Counted from the stretch's first letter, positions 6,543-12,870 are shown. The stretch is DNA of 12,955 nt from Bacillota bacterium (GCA_023393155.1 JAEWML010000176.1:1-12955); one strand, 5' to 3'. Notes: generated by a model not told the origin, from the sequence alone. Program-made: numbers and translations.

Positions 6543-7733
6543 TTAAATCACGTGCTTCAGACTACCTTTTTCCAGCTCGTCCCACACGGGAGAGATATTC
6601 CGAAGGTACTCCACGATCCCAGGCGTCACCGCCAGAATGTGGTCAATCTCCTCCGCCGTGTTGTATTCGCTGAGGCTTAGACGCAGCGACCCGTGGGCCA
6701 CCTCATGGGGCAGGCCCAGCGCCAGCAGCACATGGCTGGGGTCCAGGGACCCGGAGGTACAGGCGCTTCCCGAGGACGCGCAGATGCCCTTCTGGTCCAG
6801 CAGCAGAAGCAGGGATTCCCCTTCGATGCCCTCAAAGCACAGGTTCACGTTGCCGGGAAGGCGGCGCTCCCGCTCGCCGTTGAGAATGCTGTGGGGAATT
6901 TTCGTCAGGCCGTCGATCAGCCGATCCCGCAGGACGGTGACCTTGGCCGCGTTCTCCTCCAAATGATCGCAAATCTCGTCAAAGGCCGCAGCCGCGCCCA
7001 CGATTCCGGCGATATTCTCGGTGCCGGCCCGTTTGCCCCGCTCCTGCGCGCCGCCATAAATCACGTTCATCAGGGGGACGGCCCCGCGCCGGACGTACAG
7101 CACACCCACTCCCTTGGGTCCATGAAACTTGTGGGCCGACAGGCTTAAAAGATCAATGTTCATGGCCCGCACGTCAATGGAAAGATGCCCCGCCGCCTGC
7201 ACCGCGTCGGTGTGGAAGGGGACGCCCAGCTCCCGGCAAATCGCCCCAATCTGGGGAATGGGCTGGATGGTGCCGATTTCGTTGTTGGCAAACATCACGG
7301 TCACAAGGCAGGTGTCCGGCCGGATGGCCTGACGCACCTGGTCCGCCGAAATCACGCCGGACTTAGGGATGGGCAATAGCGTGACCTCAAAGCCCTCTTT
7401 TGAAAGCTGCTCCAGCGTGTGCAAAATGGCGTGGTGCTCAAACTCCGTGGAAATAATGTGCCGCTTATTTTTCTTCGCGCCCGCAGCCGCGGCGGAACGC
7501 AGGGCCTGATTGTCGGCCTCGCTGCCGCCGGAGGTGAAGGTGATTTCGCTGGGGTCGCAGTTCAGCCTTTTTGCAAATACCTGCCGGGCCAGGGACAGCC
7601 GCTCCGCCGCCTCCTGCCCCACGGTGTGCAGGCTGGACGGATTCCCATAAAACTCCTGAAAGCATGGCAGCATGGCCGCAAGCGCCGTATCACTCACGGC
7701 GGTGGTCGCCGCGTTATCAGCATATACACGCAT
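6543..7733 (-). CDS. nifS: cysteine desulfurase (NifS/IscS class)
   Basis: A PLP-dependent enzyme of 396 residues that takes sulfur from L-cysteine as a persulfide and passes it to the scaffold protein encoded next. Visible features: YADNAATT at the N-terminus, SGGSEADN (68-75), substrate-side His101 (EFEHHAI), Asp176 (HTDAVQA), PLP lysine K202 in SAHKFHGPKG, and RAGTEN (235-240). The catalytic loop ASSGSACTSG has C325, the long mobile loop of class I desulfurases. Length is normal for the family. The ribosome site GGGGAGG lies about 9 nt before the ATG. It is the first gene of the nifS-iscU operon; no iscR-type regulator gene is beside it, which is unusual for some clostridial arrangements. 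Confidence 0.97.
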   Translation of the reverse strand: MRVYADNAATTAVSDTALAAMLPCFQEFYGNPSSLHTVGQEAAERLSLARQVFAKRLNCDPSEITFTSGGSEADNQALRSAAAAGAKKNKRHIISTEFEHHAILHTLEQLSKEGFEVTLLPIPKSGVISADQVRQAIRPDTCLVTVMFANNEIGTIQPIPQIGAICRELGVPFHTDAVQAAGHLSIDVRAMNIDLLSLSAHKFHGPKGVGVLYVRRGAVPLMNVIYGGAQERGKRAGTENIAGIVGAAAAFDEICDHLEENAAKVTVLRDRLIDGLTKIPHSILNGERERRLPGNVNLCFEGIEGESLLLLLDQKGICASSGSACTSGSLDPSHVLLALGLPHEVAHGSLRLSLSEYNTAEEIDHILAVTPGIVEYLRNISPVWDELEKGSLKHVI

Positions 7734-7764
7734 TATTAGGACCTCCCCTAATTCATATCAATTT

Positions 7765-7788
7765 ACTGTGATTAGAATATATCACAGT
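7765..7788. promoter_or_regulatory. palindromic operator candidate at the nifS promoter
   Basis: A perfect 8-bp inverted repeat, ACTGTGAT-N8-ATCACAGT, whose centre contains the nifS -10 hexamer. A bound repressor would block RNA polymerase. The inner TGTGA/TCACA arms are 10 nt apart, not the 6 nt of CRP sites. The cognate regulator is not identifiable here. Confidence 0.6.
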
Positions 7789-7803
7789 TATCCTATTTGT
7801 CAA
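7776..7803 (-). promoter_or_regulatory. sigma-A-type promoter of nifS-iscU
   Basis: On the minus strand, a perfect TTGACA -35 (7798-7803), a 16-nt spacer and TATATT (7776-7781). It lies about 45 nt ahead of the nifS start. The sequence ATACTTGAC around the -35 also resembles one half of an IscR type 1 site, but the second half is absent. Confidence 0.75.
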
Positions 7804-7892
7804 GTATGGTAATTAGGTATTTACTGTTTTTCTATGTGTCCCTCTGTTTTTTTCGGGACCAAAAAAGCAGGAGTGTCTCCAATGCGGGCCAA

Positions 7893-7901
7893 TTCGACAT
7901 A
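7893..7901 (-). promoter_or_regulatory. Spo0A-box-like sequence upstream of the deacetylase gene
   Basis: TATGTCGAA on the minus strand, with the exact TGTCGAA core. It sits about 50 nt upstream of the candidate -10 of the deacetylase gene, typical of an activator site. It lies between two divergent transcription units. Confidence 0.45.
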
Positions 7902-7933
7902 GAAACCAATTTTGTAACTTTTTGGTGTTTTAT

Positions 7934-7942
7934 TTTGTCGAA
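7934..7942 (+). promoter_or_regulatory. Spo0A box at the deacetylase promoter
   Basis: TTTGTCGAA matches the TTTGTCRAA consensus at all nine positions. It ends 8 nt before the TATACT -10, so it covers the -35 region, the position where Spo0A activates sigma-A promoters in Bacillus. Confidence 0.5.
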
Positions 7943-7947
7943 TAACC

Positions 7948-7956
7948 TGATATACT
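7948..7956 (+). promoter_or_regulatory. extended -10 promoter of the deacetylase-cdd unit
   Basis: TGATATACT is an extended -10 (TGn-TATACT). No good -35 hexamer is found at 17 nt, consistent with dependence on the extended element or on an activator. The leader to the ATG at 8031 would be about 70 nt. Confidence 0.5.
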
Positions 7957-8030
7957 GAATAATATAATAAAAAACGGCGGCCGCAAATTGTGCGAGCCTG
8001 CCTTGAACGTTTAGAAAGGGTGTCATTGAT

Positions 8031-9275
8031 ATGCGTCGATTCCTGCCGCTTCTTCTGGCTCTCTCCCTGCTGGCGTCTCTAGCCGCCTGCGGCCAGTCCA
8101 CCTCCGGTGCAGGCAGCGGAAGCGCTTCCGGCGGCTCCGCCTCCTCTTCCACTTCTTCCTCCGCTGAGCCGGAGGCGCCCCAGATAGAGCCGTATGTCAT
8201 CTCAGACCCCACCGTAGAGCCTGCGGGCGGCGCGGTGGACGGCGTACCCTACGCCGCGTGGGACGGCATTGTGGAGCACCTGTTTTTCCATCCGGTCATC
8301 GCCTATCCCGCGCTTGCCTTTGACGGCGACGCCCAGGCCAACGGTCTGGACGATTTCATGGTCACTGTGGACGAGTATAACAAAATTTTGCAGAGTGTTT
8401 ATGACAAGGGCTACGTGCTGGTGGATATTGGCGACGTGTGGCGCGAAACCACCGATGAAAGCGGGCAGCCCGTGATGGTCCGCAACACATTGTATCTGCC
8501 CGAGGGAAAAAAGCCCTTGATTCTGTCCTATGACGATGTAAACTATTATCCATACATGCTCAAAGACGGGCTCACATATAAATTGATGATCGGGGACGAC
8601 GGCCTGATTTGGAGCGAGGGCAAGGACCCCCAGGGCAACGAGGTCATCTCTCAGGATTTGGATGCTCTGCCCATTCTGGACAAGTTCGTCCGGGAGCATC
8701 CGGATTTCTCCCCCTTCGGCGCCAAGGGCAGCCTGTCTCTGACGGGGTACTGCGGCATCTTAGGCTACCGCACCCAGACGGATACCAAGAACTGGACGGC
8801 GGAGCAGGAGGCGGCACGGCAAAAGGAGATCGAGGCGGTAAAGCCCATTATCGCGGAGCTGAAGCGCACCGGCTGGACCTTCGGCAGCCACACCTGGGGC
8901 CATATCCGCCTGGGAACCAAGTCCATGGAAACCGTCCAGGCCGACACCAAGCGGTGGTTCGACGAGGTGGGCAGTCTGGTGGGAGAGACTACCATTTTGT
9001 ACTATCCCCACGGGGAGCGCCCCGATGGAGACGACTGGACTAAAACCGGGCCGGTGTTCCAGTATCTCCAGAGTCAGGGCTTCCGTGTGTTCGCCTCTGT
9101 GGGCGTGGAGAGCTTCAGCTATATCAAAAAGGACATTTGCGCGGTCATCTGCGACCGGCTTCACCCGGACGGCACCACCCTGCGCCACTCCCGGGACCGG
9201 TATCTGCAATTTTACGACGCCAAGGACATCATGGATGTAGGCGTCCGCCCCCAGCGGGCGGTGGATTGGAAGTAA
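8031..9275 (+). CDS. polysaccharide deacetylase-like lipoprotein
   Basis: A 414-residue exported protein with a lipobox LAAC (Cys20), followed by a Gly/Ser/Thr-rich linker (21-45) typical of lipoproteins held outside the membrane. The catalytic region resembles the NodB/CE4 fold. Motif 1 reads SYDDVNYY (166-173) instead of TFDDG, keeping D168/D169. Motif 2 is SHTWGH (H287, H291). YYPHGER (324-330) stands for motif 3. The metal triad Asp-His-His is therefore present. About 118 residues separate motifs 1 and 2, much longer than in the standard domain. The substrate is unknown; cell-wall glycan is the usual guess. The ribosome site (AAAGGG) is weak and about 11 nt away. Cytidine deaminase follows after 21 nt. 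Confidence 0.86.
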   Translation: MRRFLPLLLALSLLASLAACGQSTSGAGSGSASGGSASSSTSSSAEPEAPQIEPYVISDPTVEPAGGAVDGVPYAAWDGIVEHLFFHPVIAYPALAFDGDAQANGLDDFMVTVDEYNKILQSVYDKGYVLVDIGDVWRETTDESGQPVMVRNTLYLPEGKKPLILSYDDVNYYPYMLKDGLTYKLMIGDDGLIWSEGKDPQGNEVISQDLDALPILDKFVREHPDFSPFGAKGSLSLTGYCGILGYRTQTDTKNWTAEQEAARQKEIEAVKPIIAELKRTGWTFGSHTWGHIRLGTKSMETVQADTKRWFDEVGSLVGETTILYYPHGERPDGDDWTKTGPVFQYLQSQGFRVFASVGVESFSYIKKDICAVICDRLHPDGTTLRHSRDRYLQFYDAKDIMDVGVRPQRAVDWK

Positions 9276-9296
9276 CGATTGGAAGGAGCGGATATT

Positions 9297-9686
9297 ATGA
9301 CGCGGGAGGAATTGAAAGCGGCGGCGACCGGGATGTTGGACAAAGCATACTGTCCCTATTCCCACTTCCCCGTGGGCGCGGCGCTGGAGTGCGCCGACGG
9401 CACGGTGTACACCGGCTGCAACATTGAAAACGCGGCCTATCCCGTGGGCACCTGCGCGGAGCGTACCGCCATGGGCAAGGCCATCAGCGAGGGCCGCCGG
9501 GATTTTGTGCGCATCGTGGTGGCGGGCAAGAGCGAGGGCCCCTGCGTTCCCTGCGGCATGTGCCGGCAGTTTATGAAGGAGTTTGCCCCAAAGCTGGAGG
9601 TCATCTGCCTCAACGCAAAGGGCGAGGAGCAGGCCTTCACCATGGACGAGCTGCTTCCCCACGGCTTTGACCAGTCATATCTGTAA
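9297..9686 (+). CDS. cdd: cytidine deaminase
   Basis: Converts cytidine and deoxycytidine to uridine and deoxyuridine in pyrimidine salvage. The 129-residue length fits the small homotetrameric class. Zinc ligands are C53 in TCAERTA and C86/C89 in PCGMC; E55 is the proton-shuttling Glu. NIENA (42-46) is the nucleoside ribose-binding motif, and YSHFPVGAAL (21-30) the conserved N-terminal strand. The start at ATG 9297 has GGAAGGAG 8 nt upstream; an in-frame TTG at 9279 lies before that site and is not used. It is co-oriented with the lipoprotein gene and probably co-transcribed, though the two functions have no evident link. Confidence 0.96.
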   Translation: MTREELKAAATGMLDKAYCPYSHFPVGAALECADGTVYTGCNIENAAYPVGTCAERTAMGKAISEGRRDFVRIVVAGKSEGPCVPCGMCRQFMKEFAPKLEVICLNAKGEEQAFTMDELLPHGFDQSYL

Positions 9687-9719
9687 AAGCATCCCTTATT
9701 TTCAGCCTTTTATGCACGT

Positions 9720-9749
9720 TGTCCGGCCGCCTTTTCAGGCGGCCGGACA
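9720..9749. terminator. strong hairpin between convergent cdd and spmB
   Basis: A perfect 12-bp GC-rich stem (TGTCCGGCCGCC and its complement) with a 6-nt loop, lying between two converging genes. Neither strand has a proper T run after it, so it may act as a shared 3'-end structure or inefficient terminator. Confidence 0.6.
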
Positions 9750-9755
9750 GGTTGT

Positions 9756-10277
9756 CTATGCGCCGAAAAAGATGCGCACCGCCAACGCCGAAGCGATGAA
9801 TCCGGCAAAATCGGCGGTCAGCGCGGCGGGAACAGTGTGTCTGGTGCGGGTAATCCCCGCCGCTCCGAAGTAAACGGCGATGGTGTAAAAGGTTGTCTCC
9901 GTGCTGCCCAGCATCACTGCCGCCACCCGGCCCACATAGCTATCGGGGCCGTAAGCCTGCATCACCTCGCTGCCCACCGCCAGCGCGCCGCTTCCGGAAA
10001 TGGGCCGGACCAGCATCAGCGGCGTCAGCTCCGGGGGGATGCCCAGCTTTTCCAGCAGCGGGGCGCACAGGCCGGACAGCCACTCCATGGCTCCCGAGGC
10101 CCGGAACATGGCTACGGCGGTCAGCAGTCCCACCAACGCGGGGGCAATCCGGAAAACGACGCTTAGTCCCTCGCCCGCTCCGGCGGTCAGTGCACCATAC
10201 ACGTCCACGCGCCGCCAAAGGGCGATGAGCGCCGTTCCGGCCAACAGGGCGGGCACCACCATGGCGGACGGACTCAT
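9756..10277 (-). CDS. spmB: spore maturation protein B
   Basis: A 173-residue membrane protein of the nucleoside-transporter gate-domain superfamily. With SpmA it is needed for full dehydration of the spore core. The sequence shows several hydrophobic spans and the conserved RPISGSGALAVGSEVM and GSTETTFYTIAVYFGA segments typical of SpmB. The start at 10277 has GGGAGG 6-7 nt upstream and overlaps the spmA stop as ATGA, indicating translational coupling. A longer upstream in-frame reading (to 10355) lies inside spmA and is not favoured. Confidence 0.95.
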   Translation of the reverse strand: MSPSAMVVPALLAGTALIALWRRVDVYGALTAGAGEGLSVVFRIAPALVGLLTAVAMFRASGAMEWLSGLCAPLLEKLGIPPELTPLMLVRPISGSGALAVGSEVMQAYGPDSYVGRVAAVMLGSTETTFYTIAVYFGAAGITRTRHTVPAALTADFAGFIASALAVRIFFGA

Positions 10278-10858
10278 GCCCGCCTCCCGCCCAGGAAGGC
10301 CAGCAGCTTTGCCGCCGCCAATCCCGCAGCCACGCTCAGAACCGACGCAAGCCATACCGCGGGCAGAATGTCAAACGGGGACGCGGCTCCCGCAGCGGAC
10401 CGGACGGAAGCCACCGTGGCCGGAATCAACTGAATAGAGGCCGTGTTCAGCACCACCAGCAGGCACAGCTCGTCGCTGGCCACCCCCTCCTGTCCCACGG
10501 CCATCCGCCGGGCAGCCTGAATGCCAAGGGGCGTGGCGGCGTTTCCAAGGCCCAACAGATTGGCGGAGACATTCGCGGAGACTGCCGCCAGCGTTTTTTC
10601 ATCCCGGCTTGCGCGCGGCAGCAGCGCTTTGAGAATCGGGCGAAACGCGCGGGCCAGCTTGGCGGACAGTCCGCACCGATTCATCAGCTCCATCACGCCG
10701 CTCCAAAGGCAGAGTACGCCCGCCATGGAGATGCACAACTGAATCGCGCTTCCCGCGCCCTCCAGCGCGGCGGCGGAAACGGCCTCCATCCGTCCGTTGA
10801 TCAGTCCGAATATTACGGATAACAGGACCATTCCGGTCCACAAAACCGCCATTGCCAT
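10274..10858 (-). CDS. spmA: spore maturation protein A
   Basis: A 194-residue membrane partner of SpmB in spore core dehydration. It has a hydrophobic N-terminal span, then a gate-type domain with LCLWSGVMELMNRCGLSAKL and the signature SANLLGLGNAATPLGIQA, and LNTASIQLIPATVAS further on. The start at 10858 is chosen because GGAGG sits 6 nt upstream; a 12-codon in-frame extension to 10894 has no ribosome site. The gene overlaps spmB by 4 nt. In Bacillus the locus is mother-cell expressed under sigma-E. Upstream on this strand I see only a loose CATAC element (10957-10961), not a convincing sigma-E or sigma-G promoter. Confidence 0.95.
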   Translation of the reverse strand: MAMAVLWTGMVLLSVIFGLINGRMEAVSAAALEGAGSAIQLCISMAGVLCLWSGVMELMNRCGLSAKLARAFRPILKALLPRASRDEKTLAAVSANVSANLLGLGNAATPLGIQAARRMAVGQEGVASDELCLLVVLNTASIQLIPATVASVRSAAGAASPFDILPAVWLASVLSVAAGLAAAKLLAFLGGRRA

Positions 10859-10947
10859 TTCTTCCCTCCATATCTTTATTGCTGTAAACCGCATAAAATA
10901 ATAGGTGTTTAAAAACGTTAATTTTGTCCTCGTAGGAGGAACAACAT

Positions 10948-10956
10948 ATGAAATAA
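10948..10956 (+). other. two-codon minigene (Met-Lys-stop) with strong ribosome site
   Basis: ATG AAA TAA follows a perfect AGGAGG (10934-10939) by 8 nt, in the spacer between spmA and the abrB-like gene. It lies upstream of the abrB-like gene's main candidate promoter. A seven-codon frame (MNNCKSF) starts 3 nt after its stop. It may be a fossil or a regulatory minigene; no function is shown. Confidence 0.25.
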
Positions 10957-10988
10957 GTATGAATAATTGTAAAAGTTTTTAAAACGAA

Positions 10989-11018
10989 TTGACAAAATAT
11001 TACATTCTATGTTATTGT
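10989..11018 (+). promoter_or_regulatory. sigma-A-type promoter of the AbrB-family gene
   Basis: A perfect TTGACA (10989-10994), an 18-nt spacer and an extended -10, TGt-TATTGT (11010-11018). The leader to ATG 11067 would be about 40 nt. The two ends form an inverted repeat, TTGACAA/TTGTCAA (10989-10995 and 11015-11021). Confidence 0.7.
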
Positions 11019-11022
11019 CAAA
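11014..11022 (+). promoter_or_regulatory. Spo0A-box-like sequence overlapping the abrB-type -10
   Basis: ATTGTCAAA matches TTTGTCRAA at 8 of 9 positions and overlaps the -10 and start region. A second 8/9 match, TTTGTCAAT, lies on the minus strand at 10988-10996 but coincides with the -35. In Bacillus, Spo0A represses abrB through boxes near and downstream of its promoter. Confidence 0.42.
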
Positions 11023-11066
11023 AAGCCAAAGAATTACTGAAACAATCGCGGAAAAGGAGATAAATT

Positions 11067-11312
11067 ATGAAATCAACCGGAATTGTGCGGAAGGTGGACG
11101 AATTGGGCCGCATAGTGCTTCCGATCGAAATGCGTCGCACACTTGATATTGCGGAAAAGGATGCATTGGAAATCTATGTGGAAGGGAACTCCGTCATTCT
11201 CAAAAAATACAAACCCAGTTGCATCTTCTGCGACAGCAACAAGGACATTGTCCAGTTTAAGGGAAAAAACATTTGTCCCAAATGCCTGCGGGAGCTGACC
11301 GACTTGCAGTAA
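11067..11312 (+). CDS. abrB: AbrB-family transition-state regulator with CxxC/CxxC tail
   Basis: An 81-residue DNA-binding protein. Residues 1-48 are an AbrB/SpoVT swapped-hairpin domain, almost identical to Bacillus AbrB (STGIVRKVDELGRIVLPIE, then LEIYVEGNSVILKKYKP). After residue 50 it differs: C52/C55 and C70/C73 form a CxxC-x14-CxxC pattern suggesting a small zinc-binding ribbon in place of the Bacillus dimerisation tail. Such short Cys-tailed forms occur in Clostridia, as far as I recall. The ribosome site AAGGAG lies about 8 nt before the ATG. AbrB proteins usually repress stationary-phase genes and are themselves repressed by Spo0A; the promoter here fits that. The DNA-binding role is secure; targets are unknown. 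Confidence 0.94.
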   Translation: MKSTGIVRKVDELGRIVLPIEMRRTLDIAEKDALEIYVEGNSVILKKYKPSCIFCDSNKDIVQFKGKNICPKCLRELTDLQ

Positions 11313-11388
11313 TGTCCTTTTAAATCTGCCGCCTCGCCCGCTCTTTTTACGGCCATACACCTCCCCATACTTGGCCTTTCCAGAAAAG

Positions 11389-11415
11389 CCGCAGCGGTTG
11401 TCGCTGCGGATTTTT
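11389..11415 (+). terminator. Rho-independent terminator after the AbrB-family gene
   Basis: An 8-bp GC-rich stem (CCGCAGCG/CGCTGCGG) with a 5-nt loop is followed by A and five T. It lies about 77 nt after the stop. Confidence 0.85.
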
Positions 11416-11497
11416 ACATGCTATCCGGGATTCCTTGTTTTTTGCAGCAAAGTCTGCATGCGAGAAACCGCAATGCTGTTTGATTGCAAATTAAGAG

Positions 11498-11537
11498 AGC
11501 AGATGTTGAAAGATCTTTTCAACATCTGCTTTTTTTC
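11498..11537 (+). terminator. orphan strong terminator
   Basis: A perfect 14-bp stem (11498-11511 with 11517-11530), a 5-nt loop GATCT, then six T. It is a textbook terminator on the plus strand, yet the only material between it and the previous terminator is 82 nt with no recognisable gene. It may end a small RNA or be the surviving tail of a lost gene. Confidence 0.88.
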
Positions 11538-11652
11538 GGTTAACGCCAAATTACCATCGGCGCTTTGGCGTAATGATGCCATCTGATGCGTTATTGTTCA
11601 TGCCCGAGGCATTGTCGGCAGTCACGGTTCCTGCACCGTTTCTCTTAATGTT
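11538..11652. other. non-coding stretch in decayed region
   Basis: It contains an 8-bp inverted repeat, ACGCCAAA/TTTGGCGT (11543-11550 and 11564-11571), and no gene I can support. Confidence 0.4.
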
Positions 11653-11848
11653 TCAGACCGTCTCTGCCCGAGAGAGAACACAACCAAAGTCGGCTTTTGC
11701 ATATTCCCGCCGGACAGGCGTGGCAGAAGCGCTCTCTCCGGCCTCCTTGCGGTGCGCACGCTCCTTACGGCAGGTGCGTTCTGTTTCTCCCAGCGCAAGG
11801 TTATTGCAGTAAGGTGCGGTAGTCCGCAGCTGTGGCGCGGCGCGAGGG
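11653..11848 (-). pseudogene. remnant resembling DUF6076-type Cys-rich protein
   Basis: On the minus strand, an open stretch ending at TGA 11653-11655 reads APYCNNLALGETERTC, then RKERAHRKEAGES and PVRREYAKA. The pattern Y-C-x(2)...G-E-T-x-T-C-[KR]...R-E-Y-x-[KR]-A resembles the Cys-rich core of DUF6076 proteins often found on clostridial mobile elements. It has no start, no complete domain, and the frame degrades after the REYAKA segment. The assignment rests on remembered family pattern only. It abuts the TctA remnant on the other strand. Confidence 0.4.
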
Positions 11849-12300
11849 GGCTGTCCGTTTTTTGAGAAGTCCGGTCAATACGTCTACGGCATTTATCTTG
11901 CGCTAACCGTCTCCACGATTTTTATGTTTGTCTTTGAAAGACTGGGACTGCCTGTTTTTACAAAGCTGCTGGATATTCCTAAACGCATTCTGCTGCCCAT
12001 TATCATGGTTATGTGCTGTGTGGGGGCATTTTCCAGTGACAACCGGGTGTTTGATGTAAAGTGAGTATTGCTTTTCGGACCGATCGGGCTTTTCTTGAAA
12101 GCATTCAAGCTGCCCGACACACCGCTGATTATCGGCTTTATTCTGGGACCCATGTTTGAAGAAAATCTACGCCGTGCGCTGCAGGCCAGTCATGGCAATT
12201 GGAGTATTTTCTTCACGCGCCCCATTTCCTAGTATTCTTAATTATTTCCGTGGTCTTCTGCACAATTACCGTCCGTAAAAACCTCGCGCCAGCGGTTCAA
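11849..12300 (+). pseudogene. tctA: C-terminal remnant of a TctA-type tricarboxylate transporter permease
   Basis: The plus strand reads PFFEKSGQYVYGIYLALT from 11855, then a run of hydrophobic segments, VGAFSSDNRVFDVK, a TGA at 12062-12064, and in the same frame VLLFGPIGLFLK, then IIGFILGPMFEENLRRAL and FFTRPIS. These are the recognisable C-terminal landmarks of TctA: the VGAF strand, LGPxxEENLRRAL and the FxTRPIS motif. A TAG at 12230-12232 ends that frame, but the -1 frame continues LVFLIISVVFC, the expected last membrane span. So there is at least one nonsense change and one frameshift, and roughly the N-terminal two thirds are missing. TctA normally imports citrate-like acids with TctB and TctC, neither of which is present. 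Confidence 0.82.
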
Positions 12301-12332
12301 CACGGCGCCGAAATAAGGAACTGCTCATTTAG

Positions 12333-12734
12333 TGCAACCCCAACGTAGAATGCGTCCTCTCCCAGCCGAAAACGGAAAACTCGATCCGACTGGTGTCCGT
12401 CCCGCAGGAGGCCATTGACCTTCATCACGGAACACACCATACTCCCTACCTGTTCCCATCTCCCATTACCGGGGGAATATACCATCCCGACTCGGTGGTC
12501 AACATCCATAAAAAGATTTTGAAGGACGCAGAACTCCCACACCTGAAATTTCATGAGCTCCGGCACACGTTTGCCACGACAGCGCTGCAAAACGGTGTGG
12601 ATGTGAAGACCGTTTCCGCCATGCTGGGTCACTACGACGCTGGATTTACCCTCCGCACCTACACGCACGCCACCCGACAGGCACAGGACGCCGCAGCAAT
12701 CACCATGGGCGAAGTGATGGCAAAGGTGATATAA
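12333..12734 (+). pseudogene. truncated tyrosine recombinase/integrase (Tn916-type C-terminus)
   Basis: An open frame of 133 codons directly after an in-frame TAG (12330-12332). It contains QPKTENSIRLVSVPQEAIDL, PYLFPSP, GGIYHPDSVVNIHKKILKDA, HELRHTFATTALQNGV, VSAMLGHYDAGFTLRTYTHAT and a normal family ending. The second-half catalytic residues are present (the H and R of HELRH, the H of LGHY, and the Tyr of TYTH). The arm-binding and core-binding domains and the first catalytic Arg are absent. The loop between IDL and PYLFPSP seems a few residues short. It is inactive as it stands. The gene points at the 3' end of a tRNA-Thr 176 nt away, the classical place for an integrative element's integrase. 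Confidence 0.9.
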
Positions 12735-12758
12735 CCCCAATATTTCTCCGAAAATATC

Positions 12759-12793
12759 AAGGCCACCGAGCAGAATTCCTGTCCGGTGGCCTT
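12759..12793 (+). terminator. probable terminator behind the integrase remnant
   Basis: A perfect 10-bp stem (AAGGCCACCG/CGGTGGCCTT) with a 15-nt loop, 24 nt after the integrase stop. The T tail is short and broken (TTTG), so efficiency is doubtful. Confidence 0.5.
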
Positions 12794-12870
12794 TGTTCCT
12801 CTTCGGTCGTTTTCGCATGTGGGTCACGGTGTGGTCAACAACTTTCAGCAAATTAATTTAAAAACTTTCA

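Noticed and set aside
7765..7788. CRP/FNR-type site (TGTGA...TCACA)
   Set aside because: The arms are 10 nt apart, not 6, and the site covers the -10, unlike an activator site.
7793..7818. IscR type 1 site over the nifS -35
   Set aside because: Only one half-site (ATACTTGAC) matches, and it coincides with the -35 hexamer; the other half does not fit.
7832..8212. Minus-strand frame across the nifS-deacetylase spacer
   Set aside because: It runs antisense to the lipoprotein signal peptide and through the AT-rich promoter region; no ribosome site or motif.
8760..9662. 300-codon minus-strand frame opposite deacetylase and cdd
   Set aside because: Antisense shadow of two well-supported genes.
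11573..11812. Plus-strand 79-codon frame in the decayed region
   Set aside because: Ser/Arg/Ala-rich with no family pattern; the opposite strand carries the better Cys-rich remnant.
12297..12851. Minus-strand frame of 184 codons opposite the integrase
   Set aside because: It is antisense to the clearly recognisable recombinase and has no motif of its own.
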